From assembly GCF_023522835.1 (NCBI RefSeq), contig NZ_JALCZU010000002.1, positions 407,111 through 471,110 on the forward strand: 64,000 nucleotides of DNA, given 5' to 3'. Positions 52,800 to 61,134 of the stretch are shown here, piece after piece. The stretch comes from Oceanobacillus saliphilus. Its GTDB lineage: Bacteria; Bacillota; Bacilli; Bacillales; Amphibacillaceae. Numbering within the stretch: the first letter of the stretch is position 1; the number at the start of each line of letters is the position of its first letter. Both the position numbers and the translations under genes were made by a program. The notes under the pieces were generated by a model that ran no database searches, was not told the origin of the DNA, and worked only from the letters and a program-made list of their open reading frames with translations.

Positions 52800-53141
52800 A
52801 ATCATTTATTTTATTTTTATAGTTTTATAATAGCGCAACTTTCACACCAATAAAATAAGTTCAAGCGTTGAACTGGGTTGAACTTAGTAAGCCGCTAATA
52901 ATCGCCTTGCTAACCTTCGTATAGGTAAAGCAGCTTTCTAAATGCTACTTTTATACTATTGGTTGCTTTAGAAGTCTCTGGGTTTATGTGAAATGCTATA
53001 TAATTTCCAGAGCACTAAGATCGAAACAAGTTGCTTATTCAGCGTCGCATTCTATATCAAATACGATAAAAGCCTAGCAGTTAATCCAAAGTCAACTTAA
53101 GCAATGTATTAGTAGGTATGTTCTAAAAATTGAGCTTATAG
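52800..53141. other. Intergenic, nothing recognised
   Basis: About 340 bases upstream of the serCA promoter and downstream of the phosphatase gene. No gene, RNA motif or terminator was seen. Confidence 0.4.
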
Positions 53142-53720
53142 CTAGCTTCCAGTTAAATGCTTCGTGCAATTATATAGACTGCAATCCCAGTTTTCATCAA
53201 CTCTCACCAAAGAAGTGACTGACGTATTTTTCAAGGATTCCCCGAAATTGAAATGAGGTACAACCACTCTAAGCATATGTCTGATGAACGCCCCATGACT
53301 AACAATCAGGATTTTTTGACCAGCATGTCTCACTGTAATTTCATCCATGAATAACATTCCCCTGGCAATAACACTGTCAGGGCTTTCCATTTCTAAATCC
53401 AGTTTACGCCACTCTGGACCCCATCTGGCGATTCGTTCCTCTTCGGTCGTACCTTCAATAAGTCCCCCACCTAACTCACGCAGTCTAGAATCCAACTGTA
53501 GTGGCAGCCCTAATTTATCTCCTATAGCCTTCGCTGTTTGCTGTGCTCTCAATAAATCACTGGAATAAATGATATCCCAAGCTTGCTCACTCATACGTTC
53601 GGCAAGCTGTTTGGCCTGCATCAATCCTTCTTGATCCAATGGAATATCAGAACTCCCCTGCGCTCTACGTTCTTTATTCCAATGTGTAACTCCATGACGT
53701 ATTATTCCTATCTCAGTCAT
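53142..53720 (-). CDS. Histidine phosphatase family protein (phosphoglycerate-mutase-like)
   Basis: 192 residues. Catalytic IIRHGVTHWN with RHG at about residues 8-10, QGSSDIPLDQEGLMQAKQLAERM, YSSDLLRAQQTA, the acid in RELGGGLIEGTTEEE, and the second histidine in ILIVSHGAFIRHML. It is a small-substrate phosphatase of the PhoE/GpmB/CobC type; the substrate is unknown. ATG 53720 (AGGGTGG upstream) was preferred over GTG 53735, because the family begins M-T-x-I-x-x-IRHG. Confidence 0.85.
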   Translation of the reverse strand: MTEIGIIRHGVTHWNKERRAQGSSDIPLDQEGLMQAKQLAERMSEQAWDIIYSSDLLRAQQTAKAIGDKLGLPLQLDSRLRELGGGLIEGTTEEERIARWGPEWRKLDLEMESPDSVIARGMLFMDEITVRHAGQKILIVSHGAFIRHMLRVVVPHFNFGESLKNTSVTSLVRVDENWDCSLYNCTKHLTGS

Positions 53721-53783
53721 TGCTAGACTCGCCACCCTTTATTTTATACTGAAAGCCTATTTTCCTTTGATCTATATACTACA

Positions 53784-54800
53784 TTATACTAATTTCTGAC
53801 CACAGTTCGGACAGAAGTTAGCCCCGGTTGTTTTTTGACCACAATTTGGACAGAAATTAGGCATTTGTTTATCACCGGTTTGGGTTTGACTGGATGGAGC
53901 ATTCTGGTTTGATTGGTTTTGTTGATTGAATTGGGCTTGATTACCGTCTGATTGATTTTTATTCATGTTTTTCATCATTTCATTGGCCATATTCATTCCC
54001 ATCATCATCCCTGCCATATCCGAAGCTGTACCGGATCCAGATACTTTACCTGAGGCCATGCCATCGGTCATCGTAACCTGCTGGTATTTCGAAACATCAC
54101 CTATCATTCCATGGGAAGCTGTTTTAGTAATCATGTCCTGAACTTCTTTTGGATAATTAAAACTCATTATTTGGAATCCGGTAATCTTCATTCCATCACC
54201 CATAATCTGCATATCAAGGTCTTCTTGGATTCCCTTGGAAATATCAAATGCATTCGCCTGCAGATTGAACATATCTTTCCCTTCTTTTGTTATCCATTTC
54301 ATTAGAAGTTGATCAAGGATTGCTGTAATCCTTATTTTAATATCTTCCACAAGATAACTTTTTCGGACACCTGCAATTTTATCAATTAACGCCATATAAT
54401 CGTTCACTTTAAAATTAAATGTACCATTCGCTCTGATGGGCATACCTCCTGGAAGTGATGGTGTTGGTATATTAATCGCATTTTTCGTACCCCATTTAAC
54501 GGTGAATTCTTTCGTATTGACAAATAAAACTTCCACCCTCATACCACTATTGAAACCGAATCTAAATCCCTTTAATGTAGACAAAAAAGGTATAATCTGA
54601 GATTCAATATCATATTCCCCATCATCCTCGAAAATCCCTTCAATCCTGCCACCATTTAGAAATACTGCATCCTGACCTGGACGGATAATTAATTTACTGC
54701 CTTTTTTTATTTCCTTGTTGCTCCATTTCCAGAAAATCATATCGTCTCTGAATTCTTCCCATTCCACTACATCTGAAAATTGCCCTCTAAAAAAAACCAT
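53784..54800 (-). CDS. ydjI: YdjI-like SPFH/virion-core protein with zinc ribbon
   Basis: 338 residues. SPFH-type domain over about 20-215 (DDMIFWKWSNKEIKKGSKLIIRPGQDAVFLN, in part), then a Met/Asn/Gln-rich low-complexity segment and a C-terminal double zinc ribbon (FCPNCGQKT and FCPNCGQKL). Very similar in order and length to B. subtilis YdjI, which recruits PspA to damaged membranes. Last gene of the psp-ydjGHI operon. ATG 54800 was chosen over 54809 for spacing from AAAGGA. Confidence 0.9.
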   Translation of the reverse strand: MVFFRGQFSDVVEWEEFRDDMIFWKWSNKEIKKGSKLIIRPGQDAVFLNGGRIEGIFEDDGEYDIESQIIPFLSTLKGFRFGFNSGMRVEVLFVNTKEFTVKWGTKNAINIPTPSLPGGMPIRANGTFNFKVNDYMALIDKIAGVRKSYLVEDIKIRITAILDQLLMKWITKEGKDMFNLQANAFDISKGIQEDLDMQIMGDGMKITGFQIMSFNYPKEVQDMITKTASHGMIGDVSKYQQVTMTDGMASGKVSGSGTASDMAGMMMGMNMANEMMKNMNKNQSDGNQAQFNQQNQSNQNAPSSQTQTGDKQMPNFCPNCGQKTTGANFCPNCGQKLV

Positions 54801-54851
54801 ATCTATCATTCCTTTCCTTATAAAACGGTTTACTTGATGAAATTGAAATTT

Positions 54852-55637
54852 TTAAAAACTGCGTCCGCCACCACTGAATGAACGGCCGCCTCCGGTAACT
54901 CCTCCACCGCCAATTCTTCCGCCGCCACCGCCTTTATTATTGTTGGACGGTTTTTTGCGTTTTGTGACAGTCTTATTTATAAAACGGTCACGGTTGCTGT
55001 TCACCCGTGTATGATTATGATCAACATAAGTTCGGTTCGTAACGGTGACACGTCCACCGGAATTGTACGCCATAATCCCAACGATAACTCCTGCCAGAAT
55101 AACAGAAACACCAAGCTGAAAGCCCCATTTAAATAGCAGATTTTCAGGATTAACTCCTGGTCTGAATTCCATATACTTGCTAGACGTAACAACCATCTCT
55201 CGAAATGCTTCCGTATATTGTTGATTGGCTATATGAGGCATGACCTTATCCAACACCAAGTCAATCCGATCATCGTCTAACGTCGTCTCAGCACTGCCGA
55301 AACCAGCTAAAAAGACATCCCTATTATCCATATCTATCGTCAAAAGGACCGCATCCTCCTGACCATTCTCATCCGCCCATCCATCAAAGAAGTCTTTCAT
55401 ATACGTGACTACGTCTTTGCCTTCTGCATCATTAGTAGTCAGAAACAGGAATGTTGTTTCAAGTTCCTCACTGTGTTCCTTTGCAAGCTGCTCCAGTTGG
55501 GCTAATTCCGTCTCGTTCACTAGTCCAGCATCATCATAAATATGCCTATCCGTTCCTGATGCTCCAGCCATCGTACCCAACGTCAATAAACATATGGCAA
55601 AGAAACTGATCACGACAGTCCACGTATGTTTATTCAC
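54852..55637 (-). CDS. ydjH: YdjH-like TPM-domain protein
   Basis: 261 residues. Signal peptide (about 1-28), an extracellular TPM domain (about 30-160: DDAGLVNETELAQLEQLAKEHSEELETTFLFLTTNDAEG, in part), a membrane helix (about 173-193), then a basic tail ending in a Gly-rich GGGGGRIGGGGVTGGGRSFSGGG-type stretch (shown in part). TPM domains occur in membrane-stress and photosystem repair proteins. GTG 55637 overlaps the ydjG stop as GTGA, giving translational coupling; the ribosome site is GGAGGTG. Confidence 0.88.
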   Translation of the reverse strand: MNKHTWTVVISFFAICLLTLGTMAGASGTDRHIYDDAGLVNETELAQLEQLAKEHSEELETTFLFLTTNDAEGKDVVTYMKDFFDGWADENGQEDAVLLTIDMDNRDVFLAGFGSAETTLDDDRIDLVLDKVMPHIANQQYTEAFREMVVTSSKYMEFRPGVNPENLLFKWGFQLGVSVILAGVIVGIMAYNSGGRVTVTNRTYVDHNHTRVNSNRDRFINKTVTKRKKPSNNNKGGGGGRIGGGGVTGGGRSFSGGGRSF

Positions 55638-56662
55638 CAAAGAACACCTCCGACTGCAAAGGAAATGGCTTTCATGCCAATAAAGGTAATGGCTGCAATC
55701 CCGCCAAACCAGCCTGCTACCTTTCTAAAACTGATAGGTGGCTTTCCTACCACTTTCCCTGTCTGCCCATTCATTGCAAAAATATGTTCTTTGTTGTCAA
55801 AATCATAATAAACCATCCATACCGGAAGCAATGTGTAATAAGCTTTTTTCTGACTTGTATGAATCTGTTTGTTTTTATAATTAACCGACGCATATCCGTT
55901 AATTGTAGAGCTGATATAATCATCAATATACGGCTGCACCTTCGTTTTCACCCGGGACAGCAACTCCTGATCAGTATAATTATATTTTTCTGCAATATAT
56001 CCAGCCAGGTAAGGAGTCTTGAATTCTTTCAAATTCTTATAATCATAAGGCTCCAATTTATCCATCAGCACATCATCCATTTTTTCTGATGCATCTACCG
56101 GGACTTTTACGTAGCTTAAATCGATGTCGCGATAAACATCATAGAATTTCTTCTCTGTATATATATAATCTCCTCTAGTATATGTACGCACCTTCGTTCC
56201 AACTGCATTTACTTTCGCTTTACTGTCTAGATCATATAACCAAAACGGGACATATATCCCGGTAATTCCCTTGATACGATCTGCAGTCATAAACCCTTTT
56301 GGTGTGAGTCTGCCATTCTTGCACCATTTGCGAAAAGCGTCCATTGCTTCGTCTTTGCTAATTGTGAAGGGAATGACTTTCGCAGGCGCCAAATCACCCG
56401 ATAATCGATCACCAAGTACAACTGCCGCCTCACAAAAACTGCAGTTCGTTGCTGTCGTTTCTGCTTCGGTTATAATTACTGCCCCACAGTTTTCGCAATG
56501 ATATTGTTTCGCCTCATCCACTTCAAATGTTGCAGTAATAAATTCATCGGAAAAATTCTGTATGTTATCTTTTCTTCCACAGCTCCCACAGGATAACATT
56601 CCTGATTCGCTGTCAAAAGTCATATCTGACCCACAGTTTGGACATTTATAATGAATGACCAT
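55634..56662 (-). CDS. ydjG: YdjG-like zinc-ribbon membrane protein
   Basis: 342 residues. Two N-terminal zinc ribbons (CPNCGSDM...CGSCGRKD, and CENCGAVI...CSFCEAAV), a soluble domain with CKNGRLTP and YVPFWLYDLDSKAK, and one C-terminal membrane helix (about 318-338). In B. subtilis YdjG and YdjH form the membrane complex that recruits PspA through YdjI. Overlaps ydjH by 4 bases; 61 bases behind pspA. Confidence 0.88.
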   Translation of the reverse strand: MVIHYKCPNCGSDMTFDSESGMLSCGSCGRKDNIQNFSDEFITATFEVDEAKQYHCENCGAVIITEAETTATNCSFCEAAVVLGDRLSGDLAPAKVIPFTISKDEAMDAFRKWCKNGRLTPKGFMTADRIKGITGIYVPFWLYDLDSKAKVNAVGTKVRTYTRGDYIYTEKKFYDVYRDIDLSYVKVPVDASEKMDDVLMDKLEPYDYKNLKEFKTPYLAGYIAEKYNYTDQELLSRVKTKVQPYIDDYISSTINGYASVNYKNKQIHTSQKKAYYTLLPVWMVYYDFDNKEHIFAMNGQTGKVVGKPPISFRKVAGWFGGIAAITFIGMKAISFAVGGVLW

Positions 56663-56723
56663 CCCGTACTCCTCCTATCAATCTTTAGATAGGCTGCAGC
56701 AAATGCCGCAGCCTTTATATCAT

Positions 56724-57440
56724 CTATTCATCTTTATTAATCTGCGCCTTTAAAGCTTCCAGTTCATCATCGACATTAACTTGTGCTTTTAATGCTTCCA
56801 ATTCACTGTCCACTCGCGTATCTGTTTCATATTTAGCGGCCAAATCCTTGATATCATCGGATGACCCCTTATTTAGTTCTGCCATTGCGTTTGCTTCATC
56901 CAATTCCTGATTGATCTTCGCTTCCATTCTATCAAAGGCAGAAATTGAACGCCCTGCACCACCCATAGAAGTAGTAAATTCATTTACCTTCTTTTGTGTC
57001 CTTGCAACGGAAGCCTTTCCCTTAAGCATCGTTCTTCTTGATTCCAGCTCACCGATATCGGAAACTAACTTGTCATGCATTTGGCGCATTTGGACTGTAT
57101 TTGCTGAAGCTAGTTCAACAGCAGTTTTAAGATCTGTTTCCCTGTCCGTCAATTCCGCTTTCTTACGGAGAAATTTTCTTGCATCCTCTTCATTCCCAGC
57201 TTCCAATGCTTTAACTGCATACTTCTGCATGGAAGCTATTTCGCCCTGACATTCCTCGAGCTCTCTTTTTTCCCGCTTTTCAGCTGCCATTATAGCAGCT
57301 GTCTCAGACTTTACCTTACCTAGATCACGATTCAAATCCCGTAAGTATTGATCAATCATCTTCTCCGGATTCTCTGCCTTATCCAATAATGCATTGATGT
57401 TACTTGACATAATGTCTCTAAATCTTCTTAAAATTTCCAT
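56724..57440 (-). CDS. pspA: PspA/IM30 phage-shock protein
   Basis: 238 residues, almost wholly helical. FRDIMSSNINALLDKAENPEKMIDQYLRDL (in part) forms the amphipathic membrane-binding start; long coiled coils follow (RKFLRKKAEL, MHDKLVSDIGELESRRTMLKGKASVAR). The C-terminus has a duplicated ELEALKAQ(V/I)N motif. PspA polymerises on damaged membranes and preserves the proton gradient. Third ATG of an ATG-triplet start (57440) is 7 bases after GAGGAG. A sigma-W-type promoter lies 90 bases upstream, so it should respond to envelope stress. Confidence 0.92.
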   Translation of the reverse strand: MEILRRFRDIMSSNINALLDKAENPEKMIDQYLRDLNRDLGKVKSETAAIMAAEKREKRELEECQGEIASMQKYAVKALEAGNEEDARKFLRKKAELTDRETDLKTAVELASANTVQMRQMHDKLVSDIGELESRRTMLKGKASVARTQKKVNEFTTSMGGAGRSISAFDRMEAKINQELDEANAMAELNKGSSDDIKDLAAKYETDTRVDSELEALKAQVNVDDELEALKAQINKDE

Positions 57441-57529
57441 CATCATTCTCCTCTTCTATCATTTCATTTGGTTTCTTTCATTATCTCACTTCTTTTTCAT
57501 AGCTGCCATCATTTTTCGCCTAATTACTA

Positions 57530-57555
57530 TACGTCTGAGATTTAGAAAAGATTCA
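57530..57555 (-). promoter_or_regulatory. Sigma-W-type ECF promoter of the psp operon
   Basis: Read leftward TGAATC (57555-57550), 16 bases, then CGTATA (CGTA 57533-57530). This matches TGAAAC-N16-CGTA with one mismatch. The B. subtilis psp operon is also sigma-W dependent. Confidence 0.75.
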
Positions 57556-57688
57556 TTATTTCATAAAATGAATCTTCACTAAGTAAGCTTCCTATGTGTC
57601 GGTAGATGCAGATAATTAATAGGATGAAACACTTTTTATGAACCACATAGAATGTAGTGTGCAACTATAATCCATGGAGGTGTTTAGA

Positions 57689-58183
57689 CTGATTCATACT
57701 GTAAAACCAGGTGAAACATTGGCTCAGATTTCAAGAGATTACCGTACACCGCTACCTGCGATCATCCAAGCTAACCCGATGATAAATCCAAATGTTATTT
57801 ATCCTGGTCAATCCATTGTCATCCCAGGGTTACCTGATCCTAACACAATTCCATTTCAAATCGATGTGTCATTAAGTAGTCGTTCGCTCAGTTTACTAAA
57901 GGATGGTGTACTTCAAAAACAGTATCCCATTGCTGTTGGAAGAATACTTCATGGGACCCCAGTCGGTAGTTTCATAATTATAAATAAAGCGCCAAACCCT
58001 GGGGGGCCATTTGGCACGATGTGGATGAGTTTATCAAAACAACATTATGGCATACACGGAACGAACGATCCCAGTTCAATTGGTAAAGCGGTATCAAGAG
58101 GCTGTATTAGAATGTACAATCATGATGTTGAGGAATTAGCAGCTATTGTACCAATCGGAACATTGGTCACCATACATCCATAA
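57689..58183 (+). CDS. LysM-YkuD L,D-transpeptidase; apparent CTG start
   Basis: 164 residues. LysM domain (about 1-45: [20 protein letters not shown]) then a YkuD domain (about 55-164) with HYGIHGTND and the catalytic SRGCIRM (His and Cys). No signal peptide, as in B. subtilis YkuD, which is a spore peptidoglycan cross-linking enzyme. GGAGGTG lies exactly 6 bases before CTG-ATT-CAT. The only upstream ATG (57674) overlaps that ribosome site and has none of its own, so initiation at CTG 57689 is more likely. A YkuD-like short start is expected. Confidence 0.85.
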   Translation: MIHTVKPGETLAQISRDYRTPLPAIIQANPMINPNVIYPGQSIVIPGLPDPNTIPFQIDVSLSSRSLSLLKDGVLQKQYPIAVGRILHGTPVGSFIIINKAPNPGGPFGTMWMSLSKQHYGIHGTNDPSSIGKAVSRGCIRMYNHDVEELAAIVPIGTLVTIHP

Positions 58184-58255
58184 TCGTCAGCGGGGTATGG
58201 ACTACCTACGTAGAGCGAAAAACATGATGCAATCATAACGATAAAGCGGCAGGCT

Positions 58256-58740
58256 ATGAAGATCAAAATACTACATGGATTCGGCTCGAATGATCTTCAT
58301 CACGGGTATGAAGTTCATAATCCTACTTGAATTCGACTCAAATGATCTTCATCATGGCTATGAAGATCAAAATACCGCTTGAACTCGGCTCAAATGAACT
58401 TCATCGCGGGTATGAAGGTCATAATCCTACTTGAATTCGACTCAAATGATCTTCATTGCGGGCATGAAGATCATAATCCTACTTGAATTCGGCTCAAATG
58501 ATCTTCATCATGGCTATGATGATCAAAATCCTGCATGAACTCGGCTCAAATGATCTTCATCATGGGTATGATGATCAAAATACCGCTTGAATTCGGCTCA
58601 AATGATCTTCATCATGGCTATGAAGATCAAAATACCGCTTGAACTCGGCTCAAATGATCTTCATTGCGGGCATGAAGATCATAATCCTACTTGAATTCGG
58701 CTCAAATGACCTTCATCGCTGGTATGATGATTATAACGAC
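58256..58740. repeat. 52-bp tandem hairpin array, 9 units plus a partial
   Basis: Nine units of exactly 52 bases (58256-58723) and a partial (58724-58740). Each begins ATGA(A/T)G(A/G/T)TCA and has TGATCTTCAT near its end. Across each unit junction these form a short hairpin: TGATCTTCAT, 7 bases, ATGAAGATCA. A smaller TTGA...TCAA hairpin lies between. Units alternate between two inner types (AAATACCGCTTGA and TAATCCTACTTGA). 52 is not a multiple of three and no frame stays open, so the array is non-coding. Confidence 0.95.
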
Positions 58741-58959
58741 TTTTTCAATCGTTATTTCTCCAATCCCTTTTAACTTTTTAAATCTTCTTCAGTTCCATAG
58801 TATTCTCTTTTAGAAGCTTGTTTTATAGAACAGGCTTTTATTGTGCTTGAAACGATGTAGTAAACAAAAAGAAAATAATGATAGATACACATCTATCAAG
58901 ACGATGGAATAGACTGGATAATAATTAAAAGATACTTACGCTTGAAATGAGGTAACGTT

Positions 58960-59829
58960 ATGATACAGGTTTCAGGAATGGTTTTTCAACAGAGTGACAA
59001 GTGGCTTGCTGGTAGTATTGAAAGTGTTATTATTCAACGAATGATGAATGACCCAGCCGTCTATTCGTATCCATCCATCGATGAATTAGAATTCGAGCTT
59101 AAGCTCCGGAAAAACATCATTGCTTCTGCACGTGCCATGAATCAAGGGGATGCACAGTTTGAATCGTTTGAGAATTCCAGATGTAATCCCGATTACTGGC
59201 ATTTGACAAGTGCTGGCGGCTTCCGGATAAGACAGGATGTGTTGCCATCTGCTGCCATCCAAGATATCTTCACGAACAGTTCACTATATGCGTATGAATG
59301 TGCAGTGGCAAAAGTCATTATTTTCTATCATGCCGTTTTAAATACGATTAATGAGCACTTATTCAATCAGTTATTTCAAAATCTTTATTTATATAGCTGG
59401 AATGCTGATCCTGATCTAGGAATACAAATTATTGATACTTTACACTTCCTGCCTGGAGATGTCGTCTATTTCAATAATCCGGATTTCAACCCAGCAACCT
59501 CTTGGTGGAGAGGTGAAAATGCTGTTGATTTAGGGGATGGAACCTATTTCGGACATGGAATTGGAATAAGAACGGCTGAACAAATGATCCAGGCATTGAA
59601 TGAAATGAGAAGGCCCGGGAGCATTCAATCAGCTTATCTGTTAACCGAAGTAGCGAGGCCATCATTTAATTATCTGGCTCGCCTTTCCCTGTCTTCACGA
59701 AGTTATCATTCGTACAAAGTGCAACACGCCATCATACATCATCATGAAAGTTCGATTTCCTGTAAACATTACCTTTTCTACCTGGACCAATTTTATTTGC
59801 ACATAAGTAATACTGGAAATCCTATTTAG
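58960..59829 (+). CDS. tgl: Protein-glutamine gamma-glutamyltransferase (spore transglutaminase)
   Basis: 289 residues, somewhat longer at the C-terminus than B. subtilis Tgl (245 aa). ELEFELKLRKNIIASAR, the catalytic Cys114 in YAYECAVAK, YFNNPDFNPATSWWRGENAVDLGDGTYFGHGIGI (in part) with the Glu/His partners are all present. Tgl cross-links spore coat proteins through Lys-Gln bonds in the mother cell. The extra ~40 residues (SLSSRSYHSYKVQHAIIHHHESS) are His/Ser-rich and unusual. The gene is monocistronic, downstream of the tandem array. Confidence 0.93.
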   Translation: MIQVSGMVFQQSDKWLAGSIESVIIQRMMNDPAVYSYPSIDELEFELKLRKNIIASARAMNQGDAQFESFENSRCNPDYWHLTSAGGFRIRQDVLPSAAIQDIFTNSSLYAYECAVAKVIIFYHAVLNTINEHLFNQLFQNLYLYSWNADPDLGIQIIDTLHFLPGDVVYFNNPDFNPATSWWRGENAVDLGDGTYFGHGIGIRTAEQMIQALNEMRRPGSIQSAYLLTEVARPSFNYLARLSLSSRSYHSYKVQHAIIHHHESSISCKHYLFYLDQFYLHISNTGNPI

Positions 59830-59957
59830 CTGCAGCATTAATATGAGAAAAACCACAAAAATGCCAAACTTATAATGACAAAGTTAAAAAAATTTATGTT
59901 ATATTATAAATATATTTACTTTGTATGCGGTTACAGTTTAGGGAAAGAGGGATTTAA

Positions 59958-60404
59958 ATGCAGGTAAGAGACTTCATGATTACAAATGTTTTTACTGTAA
60001 AACCTTCAAATACCGTTAAGGATTTGTTAGATATACTGAATTCAAACCGAATCGGCGGAGTGCCAGTTGTTGATGATCAACGTCATTTGGTAGGGATGGT
60101 ATCCGATGGAGACATATTGCGTTACCTAGCTCCAAAGCCACCAGGTATTGCTGGCCTTGTTTATGTAATAGAGGATGGTGAAATGGAGGATATATTACCA
60201 GAAAAGTTGGATACTCCGGTAAAAGAAATTATGACCAAACGAAATATCCTTTCCGTATTACCTGATCAGGAGTTTGAAGAGACGATCCGCATTTTATCAA
60301 GGCATCATTTTAAAAAACTTCCTGTAGTCAATAGAGCTGGTCGTGTCATTGGCGTTCTTAGCAGGGGTGACATTATAAATAATATTTTTAGAAAACTCGG
60401 TTGA
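59958..60404 (+). CDS. Two-CBS-domain protein
   Basis: 148 residues, a CBS pair: VRDFMITNVFTVKPSNTVKDLLDILNSNRIGGVPVVDD (in part) and VKEIMTKRNILSVLPDQEFEETIRILSRHHFKKLPVVN. Stand-alone CBS pairs bind adenine nucleotides and regulate partners. The stop TGA (60402-60404) and the last four codons (Arg-Lys-Leu-Gly) fall inside copy F of the two-hairpin element, so insertion of the element has set the C-terminus. AAAGAGGGA precedes the ATG. Confidence 0.88.
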   Translation: MQVRDFMITNVFTVKPSNTVKDLLDILNSNRIGGVPVVDDQRHLVGMVSDGDILRYLAPKPPGIAGLVYVIEDGEMEDILPEKLDTPVKEIMTKRNILSVLPDQEFEETIRILSRHHFKKLPVVNRAGRVIGVLSRGDIINNIFRKLG

Positions 60405-60474
60405 CACCAAGCTTTTCGGTGATAGCCTTCGTTGCACTTATGCAGGTTGGTAAGTTTATACTATCCTACCTGCC
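60389..60474 (+). repeat. Two-hairpin dispersed element, copy F, overlapping the CBS gene end
   Basis: TAGAAAACTCGG opens the element; first hairpin ACACC-AAGCTTTTC-GGTGAT is shorter here. The second has arms GCAGGTTGGTAAG and CTATCCTACCTGC: the outer GCAGGT/ACCTGC pairs fully, changed together from GCAGAT/ATCTGC of copy A; the inner part has mismatches. Confidence 0.82.
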
Positions 60475-60528
60475 ATAACAGAGAGAATCATTCGCCAAAA
60501 AATCACTGACGAATGGTTTATTACGATA

Positions 60529-60567
60529 GAAAAAACCATTCGTAACTTGCTGTTTACGAATGGTTTA
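60529..60567. terminator. Hairpin between the CBS and Usp genes
   Basis: AAACCATTCGTAA and TTACGAATGGTTT are exact complements around CTTGCTG-like loop bases. A related half (GACGAATGGTTTATTACG) lies just before it, as if the arm had been duplicated. Confidence 0.75.
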
Positions 60568-60629
60568 AAATGATTCCAGCTTTATAAAGGTTTAATTAAT
60601 CTGGAAAATTTTCATAAAAGATAATTCAA

Positions 60630-61067
60630 TCACTCCGGTGTACGGATAACTAAAACATCACATTCAGCCGAACGCACAATTGCTTCTGATACGGAACCAA
60701 TCAGGAAACGCTGAACTGCACCTATCCCTGTAGCACCACAGATGATTAAGTCAGCTGAAACTTTTTTGGAAATCTCTCTTGTGATAATACTTCTTGGAGA
60801 ACCGTGCTCTACCAATACCTGTACGTTTTCAATACCATCAGCTACAGCCTGTACCTTGTATCCATCTAATAGTTCTTCTGAATCCCGTTGTATCCTCTCA
60901 GCAACTGAACGTTCCTGTGGTTCAAATGGTAGTGTATCAATTACATTCACGATGTTTAATACAGAACCTTTATTTCGTGCTGCAACGTCGAGTGATTTGC
61001 GAAATGCATACTCCGCTTCTTTTGAACCATCTACAGCCACCACGATACTTTTATAATGATTTGCCAT
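60630..61067 (-). CDS. Universal stress protein UspA family
   Basis: 145 residues, one Usp domain: VVAVDGSKEAEYAFRKSLDVA at the start and the ATP-binding GATGIGAVQRFLIGSVSEAIVR (G-2x-G-9x-G-S; in part) near the end. ATP-binding Usp proteins accumulate in stress and stationary phase. AAGGAGATATGGC precedes the ATG. It is downstream of the MFS gene on the same strand, 67 bases away. Confidence 0.9.
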   Translation of the reverse strand: MANHYKSIVVAVDGSKEAEYAFRKSLDVAARNKGSVLNIVNVIDTLPFEPQERSVAERIQRDSEELLDGYKVQAVADGIENVQVLVEHGSPRSIITREISKKVSADLIICGATGIGAVQRFLIGSVSEAIVRSAECDVLVIRTPE

Positions 61068-61134
61068 TTGCCATATCTCCTTCTAGCATCCGTAATCAAT
61101 CTTTAAAAATGATAACTTTGTAACGCTAACCAAT

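Noticed and set aside
58256-58740. CRISPR array
   Set aside because: Units are contiguous 52-bp near-identical repeats with no unique spacers, and there are no cas genes nearby.
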